The notes under the pieces are model-generated. The model made no database searches, was not told the DNA's origin, and saw nothing but the letters and a program-made list of their open reading frames with translations. From positions 1-22,545 of IMG/VR virus record IMGVR_UViG_3300018049_000162: a DNA stretch of 22,545 nucleotides; one strand, given 5' to 3'. Made by a program: the position numbers and the translations under genes. Positions 15,790-22,545 of the stretch are shown here, in pieces. The stretch is from a virus. The first letter of the stretch is position 1; every line of letters starts with the position of its first letter.

Positions 15790-17745
15790 TTAACCTACAT
15801 TAAAATTCACTAAACTACGTTTGCCGTCAACTTCTTGAACTCTTAGTTTAGAACCGTCTGACATTGTAACTGTTTCGTTTGCTTTATATTTTCCGGCTCC
15901 TACATCTGCAACAATTTGCCTATCTGCAGGATTTCCATATTGGCCCGTATTAGTTGATTGAGGTACTGCTGTTGGTAGTTTTCCTTTAGCAAGAGTTGTT
16001 CTTAAATTAAGTAAATCGTTTGCGGCTTGTGTTACACCGCCAACTATTGCGCCGCCAACTTTCTTAATACTACCTAAAACTCCTGCACCAGCAATGTCGT
16101 CAATAGTTTTAATAAGATTTTGTGCTTGTGCAAACGAGTTTACTCCTGCTTCAACTACAGAATTAATAAATCCAGACACAGATGCTGGACTCATATTTGC
16201 TTTAACTTCTGCTGCTTTTGCTGTTACTTTAGGATCAACTTTTGCTGCGCCATTAGCTGCTGGAGGTGTTTCTGTTTCTGCAGGTTGTGATGCTGGTTTT
16301 TCTCTTACATCTCTTTTTGTATTCTTTTTAAATGTATCCGGGGTTGCTTGTTTTGTTGCTTTAGGTTCTTCTTCCTCTTTACTATCTGTTTTTTCAGGAA
16401 CAAATGCAGCAGGATCTAAATTTTCGTGGCCGTCCCACGGTTCGTGTTGCGGAACTCTAGAAGGTATATTTGCTTCTGTTGCAGCCGTTGCTGTTGCAGC
16501 AGCTGGTCCGTTCATATGAATATTTTTTGCTGTTTCTACGTGATTTCCTGTAGCACTAATATTACTAGATCCGCCTACTGTAATCTTTCCGTCAGCACCT
16601 GCTTTAATTTCCCAATTAGATGCAGCTGACTGAAATATACTTGTTCCGGCATTCATATGAATATCGCGTCCTGCATTAAAGTTAATATCCCTATCAGCAG
16701 TAAAGTTCAAATCATTTTCAGTATGTACACTAATTGAGTCTTGTGCATAGATGTCTATTTTGCCGTTACTTGTTAATTCAATCCAAGTAGTACCTCTAGC
16801 ATTTCCAATATAAATTAAATCTTCTGTATTGTGTAATAAAATTTGATGCCCTGTACGGGTTCTTAAACGCACAAGCTCATTATGTGGTAATGTAGGATCT
16901 CCGCCTTTTTCACCGCCTTCAACATTTACATAAACTGATGGACCTTGGTTTTCGCCACCCGCTGGTGTTTTTCTTACAAGAGTTGAATCACCGTCGTCAA
17001 AAACTAAACTACTACCACCTAATCTATTTTGAGGTACAGGAGTTTGTGCGAAGTTTTCACCATAATTTACTCTTGGAGCACCAGGACGTCTGTCTGCAGG
17101 TCCTGGACTGCTAAATCCCATAACAGCACTAGGTAATTCTCTTCTAGCACTTGAAGTTGTTGTTCCTCTAATCTCATCTTCAATAAGACCTTGTGTTGTT
17201 AAAATGCTAATAGCATCTTCGTTTGCCGGCTTAATAAATTGTGTACTATCTCTTCCCTTGCCATCTTCAATTTTTTTATTATATTCTACAACAGGTAATT
17301 TTTTCGCTTTGTCTTTATCATTAAAAGTAGTTGACACCCAAGGATCAGGAGTCATAATATTTGTGTGATCTTCAGGAATACATCCTAACCAATATCCGTC
17401 TCCACCTTCAGCAAATATAACAAGAACTTTTGAATTAATATCAGGCGGTACTCCCCACCATCCGTAACTACGCTGACTGTTTTGTGCGCCAGCATTTTTG
17501 CTAGTACCTTCTAAAGATGTTGTACCGTGGAAAGGGCTTAGGTATCGTACTGGAATAATTTGCCCTGGAGCGTTTGTAGACTGTCCTGCATTACTAGAAG
17601 TTAGTATTTCAACTTCTAAATTTCCCATATAAGTACTATCTAAATGATTTCTAACAATAGCAACACACGGTTGAGAAGGAAATTTTTCTTTAACACCGGC
17701 ATTGGTAGTGCGTTCAACTTCACTTTTATTAACCTTATCTACCAT
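15790..17745 (-). CDS. 5: Baseplate hub/central spike protein gp5, lacking a recognisable lysozyme domain
   Basis: 651 aa. In T4, gp5 is the trimeric needle of the baseplate: OB-fold, lysozyme, then triple beta-helix. Here residues 25-140 form the OB-fold region (VAIVRNHLDSTYMGNLEVEI, then YGWWGVPPDINSKVLVIFAEGGDGYWLG). Residues 285-412 are a VgrG/gp5-like beta-helix start (LRTRTGHQILLHNTEDLIYI) followed by short-period strands such as DRDINFNAGRDIHMNAG. VPQHEPWDGHENLDP at 431-445 is a motif I recall from marine gp5 proteins. The 140-285 linker is Pro/Gly/Ser-rich with no lysozyme motif. After residue 445 comes a charged low-complexity stretch, a Gly/Ala-rich helical region (510-590), and a compact C-terminal piece (600-651). 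The ATG overlaps the stop of the preceding gene (TAATG), with GGAGG at 17755-17759. Confidence 0.9.
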   Translation of the reverse strand: MVDKVNKSEVERTTNAGVKEKFPSQPCVAIVRNHLDSTYMGNLEVEILTSSNAGQSTNAPGQIIPVRYLSPFHGTTSLEGTSKNAGAQNSQRSYGWWGVPPDINSKVLVIFAEGGDGYWLGCIPEDHTNIMTPDPWVSTTFNDKDKAKKLPVVEYNKKIEDGKGRDSTQFIKPANEDAISILTTQGLIEDEIRGTTTSSARRELPSAVMGFSSPGPADRRPGAPRVNYGENFAQTPVPQNRLGGSSLVFDDGDSTLVRKTPAGGENQGPSVYVNVEGGEKGGDPTLPHNELVRLRTRTGHQILLHNTEDLIYIGNARGTTWIELTSNGKIDIYAQDSISVHTENDLNFTADRDINFNAGRDIHMNAGTSIFQSAASNWEIKAGADGKITVGGSSNISATGNHVETAKNIHMNGPAAATATAATEANIPSRVPQHEPWDGHENLDPAAFVPEKTDSKEEEEPKATKQATPDTFKKNTKRDVREKPASQPAETETPPAANGAAKVDPKVTAKAAEVKANMSPASVSGFINSVVEAGVNSFAQAQNLIKTIDDIAGAGVLGSIKKVGGAIVGGVTQAANDLLNLRTTLAKGKLPTAVPQSTNTGQYGNPADRQIVADVGAGKYKANETVTMSDGSKLRVQEVDGKRSLVNFNVG

Positions 17746-20621
17746 TAACTAATGCCTCCAGTAAGATTAGGATCTACTGATCTTTGTGCTGCAATTCGCT
17801 GCGCTGCTGCTGTGTCGCCTGCGCCAGAATCAACAGATTTGCTAGTAACTGGCGGTGTGCTTAAATTATTTGTTATTGCATTATCAGTTAGTTTAGGAGG
17901 AATAACTGGTTTACCTAATGCTGAAGTTATTGCATTGCCTGCTTCTGTAATACCTGCATCAAGAGCCGCAACACCGTTGTTTAATGCTGCACTAATTGGG
18001 TTAGATGCTATTGCTGCTCCAATTTGATCTATTGCTCCTTGAATGTCTCCTTCAAGTTTCTTAAATGCTCCTGCAAACGATGCTACAGGAGAACTTGCAA
18101 GTGGAGATAATATTGCATCTAATCCTTTTTCAATTACACTTTCGATAGCAATATCTAACGGAACAATTCCAGTATCTTCGGGCTGATTTCTTCTTCTAAT
18201 AGTTTTTAGTTTTTGTGAAAATTGATTTCCGCTCCAAGTATTAGTAACTTCAGTTACTTGATACAGGCCACTAAATGCACCAACTGCTTTTGCGCCACCT
18301 GCTGGAAATTTCATATATCCCGGATCTCGTGTATCTACTGGGGTTCTAAAATTTAAAATAATGTCGACTTCTGATGATTGATAATCCATTGATCCATCTG
18401 ATGTAATATTAAGTCCTGCAGATCTACCGCTATAGTTGCCCATTCCGCTGTCTGCAATATAATACGGATCTCCCCAAATTTCTAATTCAACTGTAACTAA
18501 GTCGACATCACTATTTACGATTGCATCATTAAACGATCTAGCAATTTGATTTTCTGGATGAGTTGCTACGCCTGACCCTGATTCGCCTGTATTAGTTTTA
18601 GGAGTAGCTTTTGCTGTACTCATACCCGCTGTTGAAGAGTTTTGATTATTACCATCGCCAACACCGTGTACTGGTGGTTTATTAGCGGCTGCTGTAATTG
18701 CATTAGAACCTTGTGTTTTTTGCGTTTTTCCAAGTTGTCCCATATCTCCTGCTAATGCTTGGAAAAATGCTACATTTATATCAATATCAAAATTAATAAT
18801 ATCATCGTTTTGACCAGTATAAATGTAATCATATTGCTTTACAGCGTGTTTTCTTAAGTTTACATATCCAGGAGGAGCAACTGAAGGTGTTGTAATTCTT
18901 GCAACGTGTGTTTTATATGGAACAACTTTAAATACATAAACCTTTCCGCCTTCGCCTGTTTGTGCAACATTATCATTACCCGGAATTAAAAATACATCAG
19001 TTTCAATTCTAAACCAAGTTTTCATTCCATTTGCATCTGGTTGTTCTGTAACAAACTTTCTAGCATAATCAGATAGCAAAATTACTTCTTCAATAATGTT
19101 TTGTACTTTAGTTCCTGAAGCAAAATTAATTCTTCTACCTTCGTCGCTAATCTTAACATTACCTCTTTGGAATGTACCAGGTGCTTTTTCTTTATCTTCA
19201 GTGAATGCAGGTTTACCAAAATACTGTTTACCTTCATCTAAGAAATCTTTTACAAGTTTTGCCTTACCAATTGCATTAATATTTTCTTCTTTTTCTGCTG
19301 CTTCTCTAATAGATTCGCCAATTTGGCTGCGTTTTACAACTATACCTAAAATTTTACTAAGTTCTGCATCAAAGTCTGCAGGGACTTCTCCGCCTTCAAT
19401 ACCTGAAAGTTGTTCAAACAATTTTTGTTTCTTCTCTTCAGACATTTGGGCGCCAGCAGCAGAATCATCTTTAGAACTTTGTGTTGTTGCGCCTTTGTTG
19501 TTATCTGTTGCTCCAGTTCCTGCACTAGCAGTACTAGTGAGCTCATTAGGAAACATTATAACATATTCATCTGCAACTTTTTTGTTACCTGATTTTTTCT
19601 GTTCCTGTTCTCTAGTGTTTAAAATTGTTGCAAGACTTTCAGGACCTGTTTGTAAAAATTCAACAATAGTTGTTCCTTTAATGTCTACTGCAACTTGTGT
19701 TTGCTGTACTTCATCCGACAATACAATTTCGTGATATGGTATTGCTGTTACTTGATATTGGCTTCCGCCTTCGGATACATCAAAAGTTACGTTACTAAGT
19801 TTTAACGGGAACATTCTTTTTGATCTTGTATCTTTAAAAGATCTTCCATTGTCGTCCCAACCAATAAAATCTATTTGTAATAAAAATACTGCATCAAGAT
19901 AGTTAGTGTATCCTGCTTGTGCAGCAGCAATATGTAATGACTGTAAAAACAATCCCATACTATATGGTTCTGTTACATTAAAACTAATATTAGTAGCATT
20001 TGTTTGTTTAGTAGATGCTGCTGGAGCAACTAAACAATGTACTTCTACATCATCAATAAAATATTCGCCAGTAATTCCTGCTGCACGTTCTAATTGAGTT
20101 CTTACTTGTCTAGATCCGCTGCCGCCAGACTGTAATACAATTACATCAGGTCCATTTACCCTGTATGTAGTGTCTGGAGAATTGAATGAAGTTTTGTTTA
20201 TTGTGCCAAAAGTAAAAATATTGTTGTAACTAGCAAATCTACTCAAAGGATTTTTTTGAATACCAACAGGTGAAAATCCTCCACCTAGTAAATTGCCAAG
20301 TAAACCTCCGCCAATGTTAGCAAGAGGTGCTGCTAGTGCATCGCTAATTGCATTTCCAGCAAATGCAACTGGATTAGATAAAGCAGCAGAAATATCATTT
20401 ACAACTCCAACTGCTCCTTTTATATCTGCAACCGGTCCTGCAAGAGCAGAACTAATTGCGTTTCCTACTTTAATATTTGCAGAATTTACAATTGGTGCAA
20501 GAGGTTTGTTTAATGCACTAGAAATATCGTTACCAAACTGTTCAGCGGTATCTTCAAAATCTTTTCCTGCTTGTTTTAGCCTAGCTTCTAAGTTTTGCGG
20601 CTTAAAATTAAAAGTTGCCAT
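17745..20621 (-). CDS. Baseplate hub structural protein, gp27-like candidate
   Basis: 958 aa, between gp53 and gp5. Residues 125-335 and 500-620 look like beta-rich hub/tube domains. Residues 700-812 contain VELEIWGDPYYIADSG and GLYQVTEVTNTWSGNQFSQK, ending in KTIRRRNQ; a GDP-containing strand followed by a terminal Y-x-V-x-x-V strand pattern is typical of gp27/gpD-type hub proteins. Adjacency to gp5, the partner of gp27 in T4, supports this. T4 gp27 is only 391 aa, so most of the length is extra: a low-complexity Ser/Thr/Ala/Lys linker (360-400), a charged helical section (395-465), an Asn/Thr/Gly linker (630-690), and Ala/Gly-rich helical ends that repeat GN-x-I-S-x-A-L four times near the N-terminus and twice near the C-terminus. 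The ATG directly abuts the gp53 stop; GGAGG at 20626-20630 is the ribosome binding site. Function is inferred from position and pattern; an unclassified structural protein is the alternative. Confidence 0.85.
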   Translation of the reverse strand: MATFNFKPQNLEARLKQAGKDFEDTAEQFGNDISSALNKPLAPIVNSANIKVGNAISSALAGPVADIKGAVGVVNDISAALSNPVAFAGNAISDALAAPLANIGGGLLGNLLGGGFSPVGIQKNPLSRFASYNNIFTFGTINKTSFNSPDTTYRVNGPDVIVLQSGGSGSRQVRTQLERAAGITGEYFIDDVEVHCLVAPAASTKQTNATNISFNVTEPYSMGLFLQSLHIAAAQAGYTNYLDAVFLLQIDFIGWDDNGRSFKDTRSKRMFPLKLSNVTFDVSEGGSQYQVTAIPYHEIVLSDEVQQTQVAVDIKGTTIVEFLQTGPESLATILNTREQEQKKSGNKKVADEYVIMFPNELTSTASAGTGATDNNKGATTQSSKDDSAAGAQMSEEKKQKLFEQLSGIEGGEVPADFDAELSKILGIVVKRSQIGESIREAAEKEENINAIGKAKLVKDFLDEGKQYFGKPAFTEDKEKAPGTFQRGNVKISDEGRRINFASGTKVQNIIEEVILLSDYARKFVTEQPDANGMKTWFRIETDVFLIPGNDNVAQTGEGGKVYVFKVVPYKTHVARITTPSVAPPGYVNLRKHAVKQYDYIYTGQNDDIINFDIDINVAFFQALAGDMGQLGKTQKTQGSNAITAAANKPPVHGVGDGNNQNSSTAGMSTAKATPKTNTGESGSGVATHPENQIARSFNDAIVNSDVDLVTVELEIWGDPYYIADSGMGNYSGRSAGLNITSDGSMDYQSSEVDIILNFRTPVDTRDPGYMKFPAGGAKAVGAFSGLYQVTEVTNTWSGNQFSQKLKTIRRRNQPEDTGIVPLDIAIESVIEKGLDAILSPLASSPVASFAGAFKKLEGDIQGAIDQIGAAIASNPISAALNNGVAALDAGITEAGNAITSALGKPVIPPKLTDNAITNNLSTPPVTSKSVDSGAGDTAAAQRIAAQRSVDPNLTGGIS

Positions 20622-20924
20622 TTAGCCTCCTAGCTGTGCTGTAATGTTTCTCTCTTTTGGTAGATAAATTTGTGTGCCTGCAACAAAATCATATACAGGA
20701 TCTTTAAGTACATTCATATTGCGTTGAGCAAAAACCCACCAATATTTTCTATCTCCGTATAAATCATATGCTAATAAGTCCGGACGATAAGTGTATTGCG
20801 GTTCAATTTCATATACAATATCATCATTTTCTGACGGGACAGGTCTAATATTTAGAATGCCTAAATATTGACCGTTTACTGCTCTTGTGTCACTGTATTG
20901 ACTTTTATCATCATAATATGCCAT
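20622..20924 (-). CDS. 53: Baseplate wedge protein gp53 (LysM-like)
   Basis: 100 aa, about half of T4 gp53 (196 aa), which bridges neighbouring wedges during baseplate assembly. The core YRPDLLAYDLYGDRKYWWVF (46-65), followed by AQRNMNVLKDPVYDFVAGTQ and IYLPK, is the characteristic gp53 pattern. The stretch around DFVAGTQIYLP resembles the end of a LysM module, as reported for this family. The start overlaps the gp48 stop by one base (TAATG) and has no strong ribosome binding site, so translational coupling to gp48 is likely. Its last codons (for QLGG) supply the GGAGG sequence used by the next gene. Confidence 0.9.
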   Translation of the reverse strand: MAYYDDKSQYSDTRAVNGQYLGILNIRPVPSENDDIVYEIEPQYTYRPDLLAYDLYGDRKYWWVFAQRNMNVLKDPVYDFVAGTQIYLPKERNITAQLGG

Positions 20925-21694
20925 TATAAGTATCCATCATTACTGCCAATGTATCCGCCACTAACAAATCTATCAAGACTAAATCTATTAACTTTATCTC
21001 TGCTGTATTGTGGCATTAGTGCAACAGATATTTCTGATCTAGTAGGAGCGTATGATCCATTAAATCCAATACCTGCCGGAATGTAGTCAACATCTGAAGG
21101 TAATGTTACGTTAAAGTTTTGAACAACTACAGGAACATTATTAAAAACATAATCTCCGTAACCGTTAAGTTTTACTACTGGCGGTGGTGAACCTTTATTT
21201 GAACTTTCACCGTATGCCATTTTAGTAACTGATTTTAAGAAGTGTACTGCTGCAATCCAGTACTCTGCTTCTTTTGAATTTTCTACTGTAAACTCGCCTG
21301 TGATTGTAAATTGATCCACTTGCGAACTTGTATAAATGTGAAAGGGGTAATTACTATGTGTAGGCTGTAATGCATTATAGTTTGCACTATGGGTAATAAA
21401 TACTTGTGGCGTATAAGGGAATACCATAGAATTTTGTGTTTCTTTTAAAGGCGCCAATAATGTACTACTAGAAAACGCACCACCCGGAGGTAGAGATATC
21501 CTAACACGCCAATCTGCATTAGTACCTGTATCCCAGGTAGCTGCCGAGAACGACCCGTCATTAGTTGGATTGGCACCTGGCAATAAATTAAATGTTCTTA
21601 ACACGCGGCCAAAATTTGTATCTGAAATCTCTTCGATAGCCTTTTGCTTAACGTTGTTAACAATTCGATTGCCGATATTTCCTAAAAAGCTCAT
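20924..21694 (-). CDS. 48: Baseplate tail tube cap protein gp48 (gp48/gp54 family)
   Basis: 256 aa, shorter than T4 gp48 (364 aa). gp48 and gp54 sit on the hub and nucleate tail-tube polymerisation. The N-terminus has a short amphipathic helix (MSFLGNIGNRIVNNVKQKAI). The central part includes MVFPYTPQVFITHSANYNAL (90-109) and VDQFTITGEFTVENSKEAEY (126-145), then a helix WIAAVHFLKSVTKMAYG and a strand run PPVVKLNGYGDYVFNNVPVV; the alternating beta pattern with one helix fits a tail-tube-like fold. It is the first gene of the minus-strand operon, with AGGAG at 21702-21706 placed 7 nt before the ATG and a late-promoter-like CTAAATA just upstream. gp54 is the main alternative label, since the two T4 paralogues are hard to separate and only one is seen here. 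Confidence 0.82.
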   Translation of the reverse strand: MSFLGNIGNRIVNNVKQKAIEEISDTNFGRVLRTFNLLPGANPTNDGSFSAATWDTGTNADWRVRISLPPGGAFSSSTLLAPLKETQNSMVFPYTPQVFITHSANYNALQPTHSNYPFHIYTSSQVDQFTITGEFTVENSKEAEYWIAAVHFLKSVTKMAYGESSNKGSPPPVVKLNGYGDYVFNNVPVVVQNFNVTLPSDVDYIPAGIGFNGSYAPTRSEISVALMPQYSRDKVNRFSLDRFVSGGYIGSNDGYL

Positions 21695-21713
21695 AATTAC
21701 TCTCCTATGCTAT

Positions 21714-21731
21714 TATTTAGTTGACTTTATA
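21714..21731 (-). promoter_or_regulatory. Candidate late promoter(s) for the gp48-led baseplate operon
   Basis: On the minus strand CTAAATA (21714-21720) lies 7 nt upstream of the gp48 ribosome binding site region and resembles the T4 late element TATAAATA. A second AT-rich element, TATAAA (21726-21731), lies just upstream of it. Either could be the gp55-recognised -10 element; the sequence alone does not decide. CTAAATA would place the start site close to the AGGAG, giving a very short leader. Confidence 0.5.
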
Positions 21732-21749
21732 AACAGAGTATATTATAAT
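21721..21749 (+). promoter_or_regulatory. Sigma70-type (early, host-recognised) promoter for gp55
   Basis: TTGACT at 21721-21726 (5 of 6 to the -35 consensus TTGACA) and TATAAT at 21744-21749 (6 of 6 to the -10 consensus) are separated by exactly 17 nt. The start site would fall near 21756, leaving a leader of about 17 nt that contains the CAGGAG ribosome binding site. This fits expression of the late sigma factor by unmodified host polymerase before late transcription begins. Confidence 0.8.
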
Positions 21750-21772
21750 ATGTACAACATTCAGGAGCCCCT

Positions 21773-22545
21773 ATGAGAAAAGTAAACTATCTTAACAATA
21801 AAGACTTGTTATTAGAAATTCACAGGTCAAAAACATCATTTTCTAGCTATGTTGACGACAGCTATAGCGAATACGACATAATTTTACCAAGTATAGACAA
21901 AATTAACATTAGAACTATTGCAGAAGCAAAAAGAAACAAAGCAAAACGCCTATCACAAGAAGACTACGCTCAAAGAAAAGAAGCAGGTGAACGTGTAAAG
22001 CAAGCAGATTGCGAAATTGATTACAAAAAAATTACAAAAGAAGAACTAATCTTTCGTATTATGACGTATGATCACATTCCTGACGAGCCTGGACGCAAGA
22101 AAAATCCAAAAACTGTAGCAGACAGTAAAGTAAAATTAAATTTTCCACCTTTTCAGCATTATAAATTTGATGAAAACGATAATTTAGTGTGTGTAGGCAA
22201 ATCGCACTGGGAAGGCGGTATGGAAAACGGAAATTTTGCACTTAAAAAGGGACAGGCTACAGATAAACTTGCTCGTATGTGGATGAAACTGTGCGAAAGA
22301 TACGCAACACGAGGAAACGTGAGAGGATATACTTACAATGACGAAATGCGAGGACAAGCAATACTACAACTTGCTCAAATTGGTCTACAGTTTGATGAAA
22401 GCAAGTCAAACAACCCGTTTGCTTACTACACAGCGGCAGTCACAAACTCATTTGTACGTATTATCAACATTGAAAAACGCAATCAAAACATTAGAGACGA
22501 CATTCTTGAAATGAACGATATGAATCCGTCACACACTAGACAAAT
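21773..22545 (+). CDS. 55: Late-transcription sigma factor gp55 (partial, C-terminus outside window)
   Basis: 257 codons are visible before the right edge. T4 gp55 (185 aa) is a minimal sigma-70-family protein that binds host RNA polymerase core and recognises late promoters (TATAAATA), acting with gp33 and the gp45 clamp. The N-terminus KVNYLNNKDLLLEI matches the T4 gp55 start (NYVNNKELLQAI). Residues 173-240 (CERYATRGNVRGYTYNDEMR, then LQFDESKSNNPFAYYTAAVT and NSFVRIINIEKRNQN) align with the T4 sigma region-2-like core (FNFSGYTQSWKQEM, then [21 protein letters not shown]). NIRDDILEMNDMNPSHTRQ follows, as I recall from cyanophage gp55. Between the two lies about 150 residues, much longer than in T4: a Lys/Glu/Arg-rich helix (48-80), then a Pro/Asn-rich part including KLNFPPFQHYKF and SHWEGGMENG. 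The ATG is set by CAGGAG at 21762-21767, 5 nt upstream. It is transcribed divergently from the baseplate genes. Confidence 0.92.
   Translation, partial: MRKVNYLNNKDLLLEIHRSKTSFSSYVDDSYSEYDIILPSIDKINIRTIAEAKRNKAKRLSQEDYAQRKEAGERVKQADCEIDYKKITKEELIFRIMTYDHIPDEPGRKKNPKTVADSKVKLNFPPFQHYKFDENDNLVCVGKSHWEGGMENGNFALKKGQATDKLARMWMKLCERYATRGNVRGYTYNDEMRGQAILQLAQIGLQFDESKSNNPFAYYTAAVTNSFVRIINIEKRNQNIRDDILEMNDMNPSHTRQ

Noticed and set aside
15782-15793. TTAAATA-like sequence directly before gp25 as a possible late promoter
   Set aside because: It overlaps the gp5 stop and lies within about 10 nt of the gp25 ATG, leaving no room for a ribosome binding site downstream of a start site.
17250-17340. Possible remnant of the T4 gp5 lysozyme between OB-fold and beta-helix
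   Set aside because: The 140-285 linker has no Glu/Asp catalytic arrangement or helical lysozyme pattern and is rich in Pro, Gly and Ser; it reads as a flexible linker.
19096-19734. 212-codon open stretch on the + strand, and a similar one at 16094-16519
   Set aside because: Both lie wholly opposite well-supported baseplate genes, have no ribosome binding site logic or family resemblance, and mirror the low-complexity Ala/Ser/Thr/Lys linkers of the real genes.
22059-22241. 60-codon minus-strand frame opposite gp55
   Set aside because: Fully antisense to conserved gp55 sequence, no ribosome binding site, and no recognisable protein features.

Overview
The window is part of the morphogenesis region of a T4-like contractile-tailed phage (myovirus), most likely marine. 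The evidence is a set of recognisable T4-type baseplate proteins (tube cap gp48, wedge gp53, hub gp5, wedges gp25 and gp6) and a late sigma factor gp55. They are in the compact order gp48 - gp53 - hub protein - gp5 - gp25 - gp6 - giant structural protein, which I recall from cyanophages and pelagiphages; in T4 itself these genes are dispersed. Base composition is clearly AT-rich, which would suit a phage of a low-GC marine host such as SAR11 or Prochlorococcus, but nothing in the sequence fixes the host.

Layout, right to left. At 21773 and running off the right edge on the + strand is gp55, the late-transcription sigma factor. A 78-bp divergent intergenic region (21695-21772) carries a near-perfect sigma70-type promoter pointing at gp55 and, directly abutting it on the other strand, T4-late-like TAAATA/TATAAA motifs pointing at the baseplate genes. 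All other genes are on the minus strand: gp48 (21694-20924), gp53 (20924-20622), a 958-aa gp27-like hub candidate (20621-17745), gp5 (17745-15790), gp25 (15781-15335), gp6 (15277-11813), and a single giant open frame starting at 11813 that is still open at base 3, so it is at least 3,937 codons long and truncated by the window. Most junctions are TAATG overlaps or direct abutments. The only real gap is the 57 bp between gp25 and gp6, which contains a second late-promoter-like element.

How the genes fit together: gp55 would redirect host RNA polymerase to late promoters, switching on the divergent baseplate operon. gp5 plus the 958-aa protein would form the central hub, gp48 caps it at the base of the tail tube, and gp53, gp25 and gp6 form the wedges. 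The giant protein lies where T4 has gp7 and gp8 and is probably a very large wedge-associated or peripheral baseplate protein.

The least explained part is the giant protein (half the window). By eye it holds seven FG-GAP/beta-propeller-like blade motifs in separated groups and at least five short repeats resembling CBM5/12-type carbohydrate-binding modules. Other points of interest are a canonical EF-hand loop in an enlarged gp6, a repeated GN-x-I-S-x-A-L helix motif at both ends of the hub protein, loss of the lysozyme domain from gp5, and a large N-terminal insertion in gp55. There are no tRNAs, CRISPR arrays, insertion sequences or gene-free stretches over 300 bases.
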